The notes beneath the pieces are model-generated. The model was not told where the DNA came from. It searched no databases and saw only the letters and a list, made by a program, of their open reading frames with translations. From assembly GCF_000308575.1 (NCBI RefSeq), contig NZ_BAFZ01000032.1:62001-126000 (forward strand): a stretch of DNA of 64,000 bases. Direction: 5' to 3'. Numbering within the stretch: the first letter of the stretch is position 1; each line of letters opens with the position of its first letter. This DNA is from Nocardia exalbida NBRC 100660. Its GTDB lineage: Bacteria; Actinomycetota; Actinomycetes; Mycobacteriales; Mycobacteriaceae. Made by a program: the position numbers and the translations under genes. Shown here piece after piece: positions 1 to 8,027 of this stretch.

Positions 1-1
1 C

Positions 2-823
2 CCGTCGTTCGTGGTGACGCTGGCGGCGTTCCTCGCGCTGCAGGGCGTGGCGCTGAAGATCATGGACAACGGCCGCAACATCTCCATCCGCGACGAGACG
101 ATCGTCGCGATCGCGAACAAGAACGTGCCGCCGGCGATCGGCTGGGCGTTGTACGCGGTGCTGGTCGCCGGATTCGCGCTCGTGCAGTACCGGAAGTTGC
201 GGGCGCGCACGAAACTCGGGCTCACCGGCACGACGGCGCGGGCGGTCGTGGTGCGCGTAGCGCTGCTGGCGATCGTGGCGGGCGCGGCGGTGCTGGTGCT
301 CAACGGCGAGCGCAGCCGCAACCCCGCGTTGCACTCGCTGGCGGGAATGCCCGTCGTCGTGCCGCTGATCGTGGCGCTGTTGCTGCTGTGGACGTTCGTG
401 CTGGACCGCACCGCGTTCGGCAGGCACATCTACGCCGTCGGCGGCAATGCCGAGGCCGCCCGACGCGCGGGCATCGCCGTGGATCGCGTGAAGATCACCG
501 CCTTCGTGCTGTGTTCGACCATGGCGGCGGTCGGCGGACTCATCGCGGCGTCGCGCGCGAACTCCGTCGATCCGAACACCGGCGGCAGCGACGTGCTGCT
601 CACTGCGGTCGGCGCGGCGGTGATCGGCGGCACCAGCCTGTTCGGCGGCCGCGGGCGGATGCTGGACGCCGTGCTGGGCGCCGCGGTGGTCGCGGTGATC
701 AACAACGGCATGGGGCTGATGGGCTATAGCGCGGGCACGAAATTCGTTGTGACAGGATTCGTGCTGCTCTTGGCGGCCGGAGTGGACGCCCTGTCCCGTA
801 GGCGTGCGCTCCTCCAGCGATGA
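2..823 (+). CDS. Sugar ABC transporter permease (XylH/RbsC family), 5' end outside window
   Basis: This is the inner-membrane permease of a carbohydrate ABC importer of the branched-chain/ribose-xylose superfamily. The frame is open to the left edge, reading PSFVVTLAAFLALQGV, the usual middle of a XylH-type permease, so the N-terminal half is missing. About 273 residues are visible with several hydrophobic segments. The stretch near GNAEAARRAGI matches the cytoplasmic loop that contacts the ATPase in this family (known of the family). A ROK-type regulator follows 31 bases downstream on the same strand, which suggests a pentose or similar sugar uptake operon. The exact substrate cannot be read from this fragment. 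Confidence 0.85.
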   Translation, partial: PSFVVTLAAFLALQGVALKIMDNGRNISIRDETIVAIANKNVPPAIGWALYAVLVAGFALVQYRKLRARTKLGLTGTTARAVVVRVALLAIVAGAAVLVLNGERSRNPALHSLAGMPVVVPLIVALLLLWTFVLDRTAFGRHIYAVGGNAEAARRAGIAVDRVKITAFVLCSTMAAVGGLIAASRANSVDPNTGGSDVLLTAVGAAVIGGTSLFGGRGRMLDAVLGAAVVAVINNGMGLMGYSAGTKFVVTGFVLLLAAGVDALSRRRALLQR

Positions 824-854
824 ACCCCCCAGCCCCGTGACGAAAGCCCGGTGA

Positions 855-2063
855 ATGCGAGCAGCACCTTCGCCCGAGGAGATCCGCACGCGCAATCTCG
901 CCGCGTTGCTGCGGCATGTGCACCGTGACGGCGCGGTGTCGCGCGCCGCGCTCGCCGAGCGAATGGGGTTGAACCGCAGCACCATTCTCGCGCTCACCAC
1001 CGATCTGGCGGCGGCGGGTCTGGTGAGCGAGGAATTGCCAGGGCAGACCGGACGGGCGGGCAGGCCGTCGCTGGTGGTGCGGCCGCGGGCCGACCGGGTC
1101 TACGTCGTCGCGCTGGACGTCGGCGCCGACCGCCTCGCCGCCGCGCGGGTCGGGCTGGGCGGTTCGGTGCTCGAGCGCACCGAGACCGCCCGTCCCGGCG
1201 GCGCGTTCGACCCGGGCGAGGTGATCGCCGCGCTCGCGGCGATGGCCAGGGCGATGATCGCCACGGCCGCGCCCGACGCTCGGTGCGTAGGCGTCGGGGT
1301 CGCGTTCTGCGGCATGGTGCGCGAGGAGGACGGCGTGGTGCGGTACGGGCCGAACCTCGGCTGGGTGGACGTCGCGTTCGGCGCCGAGCTGACCAGGGAA
1401 CTCGATCTCGGCCTTCGCGTCGCGGTCGGCAACAACGCCAACCTCGGCGCGCTGGCCGAACGCGAACGCGGTGTCTGCGTCGGCCTGGCGAACTCGATCT
1501 ACCTGCACGGCGACGTCGGCATCGGCGGCGGCATCATCGTCAACGGCGAATTGCTCGGTGGGGACGGCGGTTACGGCGGGGAAGTCGGCCACATGATCGT
1601 GAATCCGGGTGGGCGGCCCTGCGCCTGCGGATCCCGGGGCTGTCTGGAGGCCGAAGCGGGCGAACTCGGGTTGATCGCGGCGGCGGGTCGCAGCGATCCG
1701 CCCGGGCAAGCGGCGGTGGACGCGATCGTCGAGGCCGCCGCCCGCGGCGACACGACGGCACGGGACGCGCTGCGCCAGGTCGGCGAATGGCTCGGGTACG
1801 GCGTCGCCAATCTGGTGAACGTCTTCAATCCGTCGGTGGTGGTGTTCGGCGGCGTGCTGCGGGAGATCTATCTGGCCTCGGCGGCGCAGGTGCGCAGCCG
1901 GTTGGCGGTGAACGGCCTGCAAGCCGTCCGCGAACGGGTCCGTTTGCGCACCAGCGCGCTCGGCGGTGACGCGACCCTGATCGGCGCCGCGGAACTGGCC
2001 TTCACCGACGTGCTCACCGATCCGTTGCAGACGCCGGCCCGACCGTCCGCCGCGCGCGCCTGA
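855..2063 (+). CDS. ROK family transcriptional regulator (XylR/NagC type)
   Basis: A 402-residue protein with an N-terminal winged helix-turn-helix (residues about 10-65, SRAALAERMGLNRSTI) followed by a ROK sugar-kinase-like domain. The ROK zinc signature CxCGxxGCxE is present as CACGSRGCLE, and a glycine-rich phosphate loop GIGGGIIV precedes it. Regulators of this build repress sugar uptake and catabolism genes and are released by the sugar or its phosphate. It sits directly behind the sugar permease and probably controls that operon. ATG at 855 is used; a GTG four bases upstream is in another frame. The operator is not visible here and probably lies upstream of the transporter operon, outside the window. 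Confidence 0.88.
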   Translation: MRAAPSPEEIRTRNLAALLRHVHRDGAVSRAALAERMGLNRSTILALTTDLAAAGLVSEELPGQTGRAGRPSLVVRPRADRVYVVALDVGADRLAAARVGLGGSVLERTETARPGGAFDPGEVIAALAAMARAMIATAAPDARCVGVGVAFCGMVREEDGVVRYGPNLGWVDVAFGAELTRELDLGLRVAVGNNANLGALAERERGVCVGLANSIYLHGDVGIGGGIIVNGELLGGDGGYGGEVGHMIVNPGGRPCACGSRGCLEAEAGELGLIAAAGRSDPPGQAAVDAIVEAAARGDTTARDALRQVGEWLGYGVANLVNVFNPSVVVFGGVLREIYLASAAQVRSRLAVNGLQAVRERVRLRTSALGGDATLIGAAELAFTDVLTDPLQTPARPSAARA

Positions 2064-2078
2064 GGATTCCGGCCGGAT

Positions 2079-3326
2079 TCACGCGGCCCCTGCCGCGCTG
2101 AACTCCGACAGGTGGCCGGCGAGCAGTCGTACGCGCACCCGCTGTTCCTCGGTGGTTTCCTCGGGGTGGTGGATCTCGATGCTCAGGCGGTCGTCGAAGG
2201 TGCTGATGATGATGGTGCCGCTCGGCTGCTGGAGCCGGTGCCCGGTCTTGTCCGGCTTGCCGAGCATGATCGAGCGGAAGTCGGTGATCCGCAGTTCGTC
2301 CGGCACCCGTGGTCTGCGCACGCGTCCCCAGTTGGTGGCCAGCACGATTCCCGGTGCGCGCGGTGGAGGGCCCGCGGTGATCTCGGGGATGTGCAGCGGG
2401 GTCTGCTGCACCATGCCCGTGTCGAGTCCGGCGCGCAGCGTATCGCTGATGTCGCGGGCCAGATCGACGAGCGTCGCGCCGGTCCGCCGCGCCGGGGCGA
2501 AGTTCGCGAAGCCGAGCACGTTGGTGCCTTCGGTCATCCCGATCGGTGGCGTCACCCGGCTGCGCAGGTCGACCGAGTAGGTGTAGGACAGGTCGGTGAG
2601 CGGCAGCCCGCGCAACTCGGCCTCGGTGAGCAGGATCGCGGCGGAGGCGAGGCCGTTGATCGTGGTGTGCTCCCGGTGCCCGAGCTCGACCAGCGCCGCG
2701 GTCTGCTTCCGGGTCAGCCTGCAGCGTGCGGTGCGGGGGACGAGGTAGCCCGGATCCTCCGGGCCCGAGCCACTCCGGGCGACCTCCATGGGGCGGTGTG
2801 GCACGGCCGGGGCGTCGATCTTCCGCACTCCGCGCTCGTGCAGCAGGTCTTCCACCGGACGCGGGAAGCCGTGCGGGGGCAGGTCGGCCTGCCCGCTTCG
2901 GACGAGGTCGGTGTAGCAGGACCACAGCTCGGCGAACACGGCCAGCGAATGATAGGCATCCGCGACGCTGTGGTGGGTCACCAAGGTGACCCCCGCGCCG
3001 GCGCCGTCGCGGACGACGCTCAGCGCGGTGACCGCGGTGCGCTGGTCCAGCCGAGCGCCGGTGAGCAACCGCTCGGGAGCGGCTTCGGCGACCGTCAGCT
3101 CCGGTGCGGCTCCCGGTGATTCGAGCAGAAGGTGCCCGCCGCGCCCGTCCGGCTCCAGGCGGGCGCCGAGGATCGGGCGGGAGCGAACCACGGTTTCGAA
3201 CGCCGCCGACAGCGCGGCGAGATCCAACCGCCCCGCGACCCGAAGCGAATAGCCGACGAGCACTTCGCTGTTGGCGAAGATCTCCTCGCTCGGCGCCAGC
3301 GGGCGGATGACGGTTGCTGCGGTCAT
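2079..3326 (-). CDS. PapA5-like acyltransferase (condensation-domain fold)
   Basis: A 415-residue protein of the polyketide-associated Pap acyltransferase family, which transfers acyl chains to alcohol groups of lipids. Opening RPLAPSEEIFA is typical of PapA5. The catalytic HxxxD motif is seen as HHSVADA, with His119 and Asp123 in the expected place; the usual trailing Gly is Ala. Length is close to PapA5 (about 420). The frame is open 25 codons further upstream, but ATG at 3326 is chosen because AAGGA lies just ahead of it at normal spacing. No polyketide synthase or FadD gene is adjacent, so the lipid substrate is unknown. Confidence 0.8.
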   Translation of the reverse strand: MTAATVIRPLAPSEEIFANSEVLVGYSLRVAGRLDLAALSAAFETVVRSRPILGARLEPDGRGGHLLLESPGAAPELTVAEAAPERLLTGARLDQRTAVTALSVVRDGAGAGVTLVTHHSVADAYHSLAVFAELWSCYTDLVRSGQADLPPHGFPRPVEDLLHERGVRKIDAPAVPHRPMEVARSGSGPEDPGYLVPRTARCRLTRKQTAALVELGHREHTTINGLASAAILLTEAELRGLPLTDLSYTYSVDLRSRVTPPIGMTEGTNVLGFANFAPARRTGATLVDLARDISDTLRAGLDTGMVQQTPLHIPEITAGPPPRAPGIVLATNWGRVRRPRVPDELRITDFRSIMLGKPDKTGHRLQQPSGTIIISTFDDRLSIEIHHPEETTEEQRVRVRLLAGHLSEFSAAGAA

Positions 3327-3511
3327 GTCGCTTCCTTCACCTGAGCCTGTCCCGAGGCTAGTCCGAAGCCTGGACGCGCCAGGATTTTTCGGCAGCATCA
3401 TGTGTTTCCTGTATCGGCTGATCTGCGGCCGCCGTTTCGTCTCGTTGCCGTAACGACACCTCGTCCGAGACCCACCCTCCGGCTCGGAGCCCAGGGTTAG
3501 CTGCGCCAGCT

Positions 3512-3530
3512 TCTAGAGTGATACTCTAGA
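3512..3530. promoter_or_regulatory. TetR-type operator ahead of crotonase-tetR operon
   Basis: A perfect inverted repeat, TCTAGAGT - GAT - ACTCTAGA, lies 24 bases before the crotonase start. A third related block CTCTAGAG at 3537-3544 overlaps the ribosome binding site AGGAGG (3543-3548). The TetR gene two positions downstream in the operon is the obvious candidate ligand, which would give autorepression. Symmetry is seen directly; the binding protein is inferred. Confidence 0.6.
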
Positions 3531-3553
3531 GTTCTGCTCTAGAGGAGGCTGCC

Positions 3554-4240
3554 ATGACCGAACTCGTCACCTACCGGCTCGACGGCGGGGTCGCCACGAT
3601 CACGCTCGACGACGGCAAGGCGAATGTCATGTCCGAGCACATGATCGGCGCCATCGCCGCCGCCCTGGACCGGGCCGAGGCCGACCGGGCGGTCGTCCTG
3701 TTGACCGGGCGCCCCCGGATGTTCTCGGCCGGCTACGACCTGGCGACGTTCTCCCGTTCCGTCGACGACATCCGCCGTACTCTGCGAGCCGGCGGCAACC
3801 TGGTCCATCGGCTACTCGGTTTCCCGTATCCCGTCGTGGCGGCCTGTCCGGGGCACGCGATCGCCCAGGGGGCGTTCACGCTGCTGGCCACGGACGTGCG
3901 ATTCGGTGTCACGGGGGATTTCAAGCTGGGCCTCAACGAGGTCGCCATCGGGCTGACCATCCCGCACTACGGCGTGGAAGCGGCGCGGCACCGGCTCACC
4001 GCGCCCGGCTTCGACCGGGCGGCGAACACCGGAATCCTGGTGGGGCCCGAGGAGGCCAGGGATTTGGGCTTTCTCGACGTGCTCGCCGCCGACGCGGACG
4101 ACCTGCGCACGCGCGCGACGGCCGAAGCGCACCGATTGACCGGAATCGACTTCGCGGCGCACGCCGGGACGAAACTGCGGGTGCGTGCGCAGGTGCTCGC
4201 CGCGGTCCGGTCCGGCATCGACGCCGAGTTCGGCGCGTAG
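3554..4240 (+). CDS. Crotonase / enoyl-CoA hydratase family protein
   Basis: A 228-residue crotonase-fold enzyme acting on an acyl-CoA thioester in the cytoplasm. The CoA-binding and oxyanion-hole segments are recognisable: RMFSAGYDL near residue 57 and ACPGHAIAQGAFTLL near residue 97. LNEVAIGLTIP follows at the place that carries catalytic Glu in hydratases. It is shorter than most enoyl-CoA hydratases (about 255), so the C-terminal trimerisation helices are reduced. An AGGAGG ribosome site lies five bases before ATG. A TetR gene follows six bases after the stop, so the two are cotranscribed and likely autoregulated. The exact acyl substrate is unknown. Confidence 0.85.
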   Translation: MTELVTYRLDGGVATITLDDGKANVMSEHMIGAIAAALDRAEADRAVVLLTGRPRMFSAGYDLATFSRSVDDIRRTLRAGGNLVHRLLGFPYPVVAACPGHAIAQGAFTLLATDVRFGVTGDFKLGLNEVAIGLTIPHYGVEAARHRLTAPGFDRAANTGILVGPEEARDLGFLDVLAADADDLRTRATAEAHRLTGIDFAAHAGTKLRVRAQVLAAVRSGIDAEFGA

Positions 4241-4246
4241 CGGGCC

Positions 4247-4828
4247 GTGCGCACCCGGGAGCGGATCCTGGCCGAGGCGACCGAACAGCTTCTGGCCAAG
4301 GGGTATCCGTCGTTCACGATGGCCGGCGTGCGCGATCGGCTGGGCTTGTCCAGCGGCAGCATGTTCCACGCGTTCGGATCGAAAGCCGAATTGGCCGCCG
4401 CGGTCTACGTCTGCGGGATGCTCGACTATCAGCGGACGGTACTGGACCACCTCGACGCGCCGGATATCGGTCCCGAGCGGGCGATCCGCGCGATGCTCGC
4501 GGCCCATCTCGGCTGGGTGCAGGATCATCGCGACCTCGCCCGCTTCCTGTTCGCCACCTTGCCGGACGAGGTGGCGCGCGCCGCCGAGCCCGAACTGGCC
4601 CAGCACAATCGGGCCTTCTTCGCCGCGCTGCGGCGCAGGTACCGAGAGCTGCTCGCAAGCGCGGACGGGGGCGGCGACGGCTATCCGGTGGCCCACGCGA
4701 TCTGCGTCGGACCGGCGCAGGAGTATTGCAGGCAGTGGGTGCGCGGGCGGGTATCGTCGCCGCCGCGCTCGCTGACCACGACCTTCCAGGATGCCGCCGT
4801 CGCCGCCCTCGCCACGCTGAGGCGTTAG
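4247..4828 (+). CDS. TetR family transcriptional regulator
   Basis: A 193-residue regulator with an N-terminal TetR helix-turn-helix (residues 4-47; TMAGVRDRLGLSSGSMFHAFGSK) and an all-helical ligand domain. GTG at 4247 is the only sensible start, six bases after the crotonase stop, so it is translated from the same messenger. It probably senses an acyl-CoA or the substrate of the crotonase and binds the palindrome at 3512-3530. The ligand is an inference from the neighbourhood. Confidence 0.85.
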   Translation: MRTRERILAEATEQLLAKGYPSFTMAGVRDRLGLSSGSMFHAFGSKAELAAAVYVCGMLDYQRTVLDHLDAPDIGPERAIRAMLAAHLGWVQDHRDLARFLFATLPDEVARAAEPELAQHNRAFFAALRRRYRELLASADGGGDGYPVAHAICVGPAQEYCRQWVRGRVSSPPRSLTTTFQDAAVAALATLRR

Positions 4829-5114
4829 CCGCTCGACGACCGCGGTCGATCGCTGCTCACCACAAGACGGGGACGTGAACGAACGATCGAGTAGCGCAGC
4901 CCACCGGACGCGGGTCCGCGCCGAGCGTGGCGCGGTGACTCGCCGCCGATGCACGAACCGGCACACCGTCGCCTGCTGTTCACCGCAGTGCGGCCCGGGT
5001 CGCGCGGCATCGATGGCCGTCGGCGCTCGCACGCGGATCTCCGCGCCGGTTGCGGATCGGCCACGGGTGATCGACAGTGGTTGTCGAGTTTCGGTGCGGC
5101 GACGGGAGGCCACC

Positions 5115-6467
5115 ATGGACCGTGCGGACGTGGTAGTCGTCGGGGCGGGATATGCCGGGCTGTGTGCGGCGCGGACGTTGCGAGCGGCCGGTCGGGATGT
5201 CGTCGTCCTGGAGGCGAGTGACCGTGCGGGCGGTCGCACGCTGACCGCGCGGGTCGGGGACGGATGGGCCGTCGATCTGGGCGGACAGTGGATCTCGGGC
5301 GCGCACACGCGATTCGCCGCGCTGGCCGAGGAGTACGGCGCCGCGACCTTCGCGCCGCCCGAAGGGGTCGACCTGCTGGTGGAGGGAGTGGTCCGGCGGC
5401 CGTTCGCCGGCGCCCGCCCGCCGCTTCCGACGTTCGTCCTGCTCGTGCTCGCCCAGGCCATGTGGCGGATGGAACGGATGGCCGCCCGCATCGACCTCGC
5501 CCGCCCGTGGACCACACCGGGCGCGGACCGGCTGGACGCGATGACCGCGGCGACGTGGTTGCGCCGGAACGTGCCGGAGCGGCGCGCGCGGAACCTGGCG
5601 GAGGTGATGATCGGCGAGGAGCTGTGCGTCGACGTGGGCAGCATCTCGATGCTCGGTCTGCTCACCACGATTCGCTCGGCGGGCGGCGTCGAGGCGGGGA
5701 TCACCGCCGAGACGGTGACCCGCCTGTTCGTCGACGGCGCCGATGGGCCCGCGCTGGCCATCGCCGCCGAACTGGGCGACGCGGTGCGTCTCGGCGCGGC
5801 GGTCACGAGTATCCGTCAGAGGGCGGACGGTGTGCGGGTGAGCGCCGACTCCGGTGACGTGGACGCCGGGCACGTGATCGTGGCGGTGCCGCCCACCCTG
5901 GCCGGACGCATCGCCTACGACCCACCGCTGCCCGCCGCGCGGGACCAACTGACCCAGCGCATGCCGATGGGCTCGGTCCTGAAATCGTTCGCGGTCTACG
6001 AGAGGCCGTTCTGGCGCGACGACTCGTTCACCGGCCAGTCGCTGAACCTGCACGATCCGGTGCCGGTCACCTTCGACGCGACCCGCCCCGGCGGTCCGGG
6101 CGTGCTCGGCGCGCTGGTGCCGGGCCGGGCCGCGCAACGGCTGGCCGCCCTACCCCCCGGCGAGCGACGCGCCATGATCATCGGTTCGCTCGTGCGCGCC
6201 TTCGGGCACGTCGCCCGCGAGCCGATCGAGTGGCACGAAAAGGTCTGGGCCGACGATCCATTCACCCGCGGCGGCTACAACTCCTTCTTCCCGCCGGGCG
6301 TCTTGACCACCCTCGGCTCGGCGCTGCGCCACCCGGTCGGCGCGATCCACTGGGCCGGAAGCGAAACAGCCACGGAGTGGTCGGGCTACATCGAGGGGGC
6401 GATCCGCTCGGGCGAGCGCGCGGCCGCCGAAGTGCTGGCGGCCGATCGTGCCGTCGCGACAGCCTGA
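5115..6467 (+). CDS. Flavin-containing amine oxidase (MAO-like)
   Basis: A 450-residue FAD-dependent oxidoreductase of the monoamine oxidase family. The N-terminal dinucleotide fold is complete: VVVGAGYAGLCAARTL followed by EASDRAGGRT. The C-terminal FAD-contact region HWAGSETATEWSGYIEGAI is also intact. I did not see the cysteine that binds FAD covalently in mammalian MAO, so FAD is probably non-covalent. ATG at 5115 has GGGAGG five bases upstream; the frame is open for 80 codons before it but that part lacks domain similarity. Substrate is probably a primary or secondary amine; the neighbours do not narrow it. Confidence 0.88.
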   Translation: MDRADVVVVGAGYAGLCAARTLRAAGRDVVVLEASDRAGGRTLTARVGDGWAVDLGGQWISGAHTRFAALAEEYGAATFAPPEGVDLLVEGVVRRPFAGARPPLPTFVLLVLAQAMWRMERMAARIDLARPWTTPGADRLDAMTAATWLRRNVPERRARNLAEVMIGEELCVDVGSISMLGLLTTIRSAGGVEAGITAETVTRLFVDGADGPALAIAAELGDAVRLGAAVTSIRQRADGVRVSADSGDVDAGHVIVAVPPTLAGRIAYDPPLPAARDQLTQRMPMGSVLKSFAVYERPFWRDDSFTGQSLNLHDPVPVTFDATRPGGPGVLGALVPGRAAQRLAALPPGERRAMIIGSLVRAFGHVAREPIEWHEKVWADDPFTRGGYNSFFPPGVLTTLGSALRHPVGAIHWAGSETATEWSGYIEGAIRSGERAAAEVLAADRAVATA

Positions 6468-6525
6468 TTGCCGCAAGGTTGCCAGAAGGCTGGCTCCGGC
6501 CTGGGGGAGGGATCACAATGGAGAG

Positions 6526-6975
6526 GTGTTCCAGCGGATCGTGGTGGGTTACGACGACTCGCCCGGCGCCAGGGCCGCCTTGACGATGGCGCTCGACTTG
6601 GCGTCGGTGCACCACGCCGCGCTCACGGTCGTCGCGGTCGAAGAGTATCTGCCGCACTACGGCCCGGTGGTCGGTGAGATCGAGGACGAACGCTCGATCG
6701 GGGAACAGACCTGCCGCCGATGGCTCGCCACCGCCGCCGAGACCGCCGAACAGCGCGGCATCGCGGTGCGGGCCGAACTCCGCGCGGGTCAGGCGGCGCG
6801 GGAACTGGCCACGGCCGCCGCCGATCACGATGCCGACCTGCTGGTGCTGGGGCGCAGCGGGCACTCGGGCATCTGGGGGCGTTTCATGGGCAGCACCGCG
6901 GAGAAGGCCGCACGGCACGTCGGGTGTTCGGTTCTCGTCGCGCACGACGGCGTCGAGAAGGCCGGGCAGGAGTGA
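6526..6975 (+). CDS. Universal stress protein (UspA family, ATP-binding type)
   Basis: A 149-residue single-domain UspA protein. It begins MFQRIVVGYDDSPGAR, the standard first strand and loop, and carries the nucleotide-binding signature G-x2-G-x9-G-S within GRSGHSGIWGRFMGS near residue 115. GTG at 6526 is preferred because it yields a canonical USP N-terminus and normal length. An earlier in-frame start would add 26 unrelated residues. Such proteins help cells survive hypoxia and redox stress in actinomycetes (family knowledge). The next gene starts 57 bases later on the same strand. Confidence 0.87.
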   Translation: MFQRIVVGYDDSPGARAALTMALDLASVHHAALTVVAVEEYLPHYGPVVGEIEDERSIGEQTCRRWLATAAETAEQRGIAVRAELRAGQAARELATAAADHDADLLVLGRSGHSGIWGRFMGSTAEKAARHVGCSVLVAHDGVEKAGQE

Positions 6976-7032
6976 GTGCGGCGTCGTTGCCCGCGGTGGC
7001 GCCGCCGCGAAGGCTTCGGGTAAGAGTTCTGC

Positions 7033-7527
7033 GTGACCGATGAACTGACCGAGGAACCGGCAGGCATCGCCGATCGCGCGCGGGGCCCCGCGCGACGGCG
7101 GGATTTCTGGCGAACCCATGGCTCGGCCTCGGTGGTCGTCGCCCTCGGCGGGGCGCTCGGTGCGCTCGCGCGCTACGGTCTCGCCCAGGGGTTGCCCGGC
7201 CGCCCCGGGCACTTCCCGCTGGCCACCTTCGTCACCAATGTCGCGGGCTGCTTCGCGATCGGCGTGCTCATGGTCGCGGTGACCGAGATCTGGACTGTCC
7301 ACCGGTTGCTGCGCCCCTTCCTCGGGGTGGGCGTGCTGGGCGGGTTCACGACCTTCTCGACCTACGCCAACGAGGTCCGCGGTCTGCTGCGACCGGGCAC
7401 GATCCTCGTCGCCGCCGGTTATCTGGCGGGCACCCTGATCTGCGCCCTGCTGGCCACCCTCATCGCCATGTGGCTCACCAGGGCCGGATACGAGCGCCTG
7501 CGGCACGGGTGGAGGAGGGCGTCATGA
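7033..7527 (+). CDS. crcB: Fluoride channel subunit CrcB/FluC (first of pair)
   Basis: A 164-residue four-helix membrane protein of the Fluc family that exports fluoride as a dual-topology dimer. Family motifs are present: GGALGALARYG, the pore Asn in TFVTNVAGCFAIG, and GGFTTFSTYANE. Compared with the next gene it has an extra charged cytoplasmic N-terminus of about 35 residues. Its stop overlaps the start of the second crcB by four bases (ATGA), so the two subunits are translationally coupled and probably form a heterodimer, as in other actinobacteria with paired genes. No fluoride riboswitch is visible upstream. Confidence 0.92.
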   Translation: MTDELTEEPAGIADRARGPARRRDFWRTHGSASVVVALGGALGALARYGLAQGLPGRPGHFPLATFVTNVAGCFAIGVLMVAVTEIWTVHRLLRPFLGVGVLGGFTTFSTYANEVRGLLRPGTILVAAGYLAGTLICALLATLIAMWLTRAGYERLRHGWRRAS

Positions 7528-7892
7528 CCGTGCTTCTGGTTCTCGTAGGGGGTGCGATCGGCGCGCCGTTGCGATATCTCATCGACCGCGCGGTGCAGGA
7601 TCGCCGCGACAGCCTGTTCCCCTGGGGCACGTTCTCGGTCAATCTGATCGGCTGTCTCGTGCTCGGCGCGCTCAGCGGAGCGGGGACGGCGCTGGCCTCG
7701 CCGCTGTTCGTCCTGCTCGGCACCGGACTCTGTGGAGCGCTGACCACCTACAGCACCTTCGCTTACGAAACCCTGCGGCTGGCCGAGCGCGGTGCCTATT
7801 TCTTCGCGGCGATGAACGTGGTGGTCAGTGTCGCCGCAGGGCTGATCGCGACGGTGTCGACCTATGCGGCAGTGCACGCCCTGTTCGGCTGA
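7524..7892 (+). CDS. crcB: Fluoride channel subunit CrcB/FluC (second of pair)
   Basis: A 122-residue Fluc-family membrane protein, close to the minimal four-helix form. GGAIGAPLRYLID, WGTFSVNLIGCLVLG and CGALTTYSTFAYE match the three family signatures, including the pore Asn and the TTYSTF stretch that forms the central sodium site. The ATG overlaps the stop of the first crcB, and GGAGGAGGG at 7511-7519 inside the first gene is its ribosome site. In single-gene species the channel is a homodimer in opposite orientations; the tandem pair here most likely supplies the two fixed orientations. Confidence 0.92.
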   Translation: MTVLLVLVGGAIGAPLRYLIDRAVQDRRDSLFPWGTFSVNLIGCLVLGALSGAGTALASPLFVLLGTGLCGALTTYSTFAYETLRLAERGAYFFAAMNVVVSVAAGLIATVSTYAAVHALFG

Positions 7893-7989
7893 CCCGCGCC
7901 GACGAGCGCGTGTGCGACGTGATCCAGCTCACTTCGCCGCACTGTCGCGCGCCGCTCGGGGTCGGCTAAGCTGACGTGACAGATGCAGA

Positions 7990-7999
7990 TATGCGCATA
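7990..7999. promoter_or_regulatory. Palindrome TATGCGCATA ahead of CDF exporter
   Basis: A 10-base perfect palindrome lies 28 bases before the CDF start. Short A/T-flanked palindromes at this position are often sites for ArsR/SmtB-type metal sensors in actinomycetes. No ArsR gene is in the window, so the assignment is only a suggestion. Confidence 0.3.
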
Positions 8000-8027
8000 C
8001 ATTCGGTGCTGGAAGGGGTCTGGGTCG

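Noticed and set aside
699..1922. Long minus-strand frame opposite the ROK gene
   Set aside because: Arg/Pro/His-rich product without any fold; mirror of high-GC codon usage on the coding strand.
4829..5114. Upstream extension of the amine oxidase to 4875
   Set aside because: The added 80 residues show no domain and the ATG at 5115 has an excellent ribosome site and begins the FAD fold.
3812..5806. 664-codon minus-strand frame
   Set aside because: Covers three well supported plus-strand genes and gives a low-complexity Ser/Arg/Pro sequence; a shadow frame.
6976..7032. Fluoride riboswitch ahead of crcB
   Set aside because: The leader is only 57 bases and I could not find the conserved pseudoknot sequences of the crcB motif.
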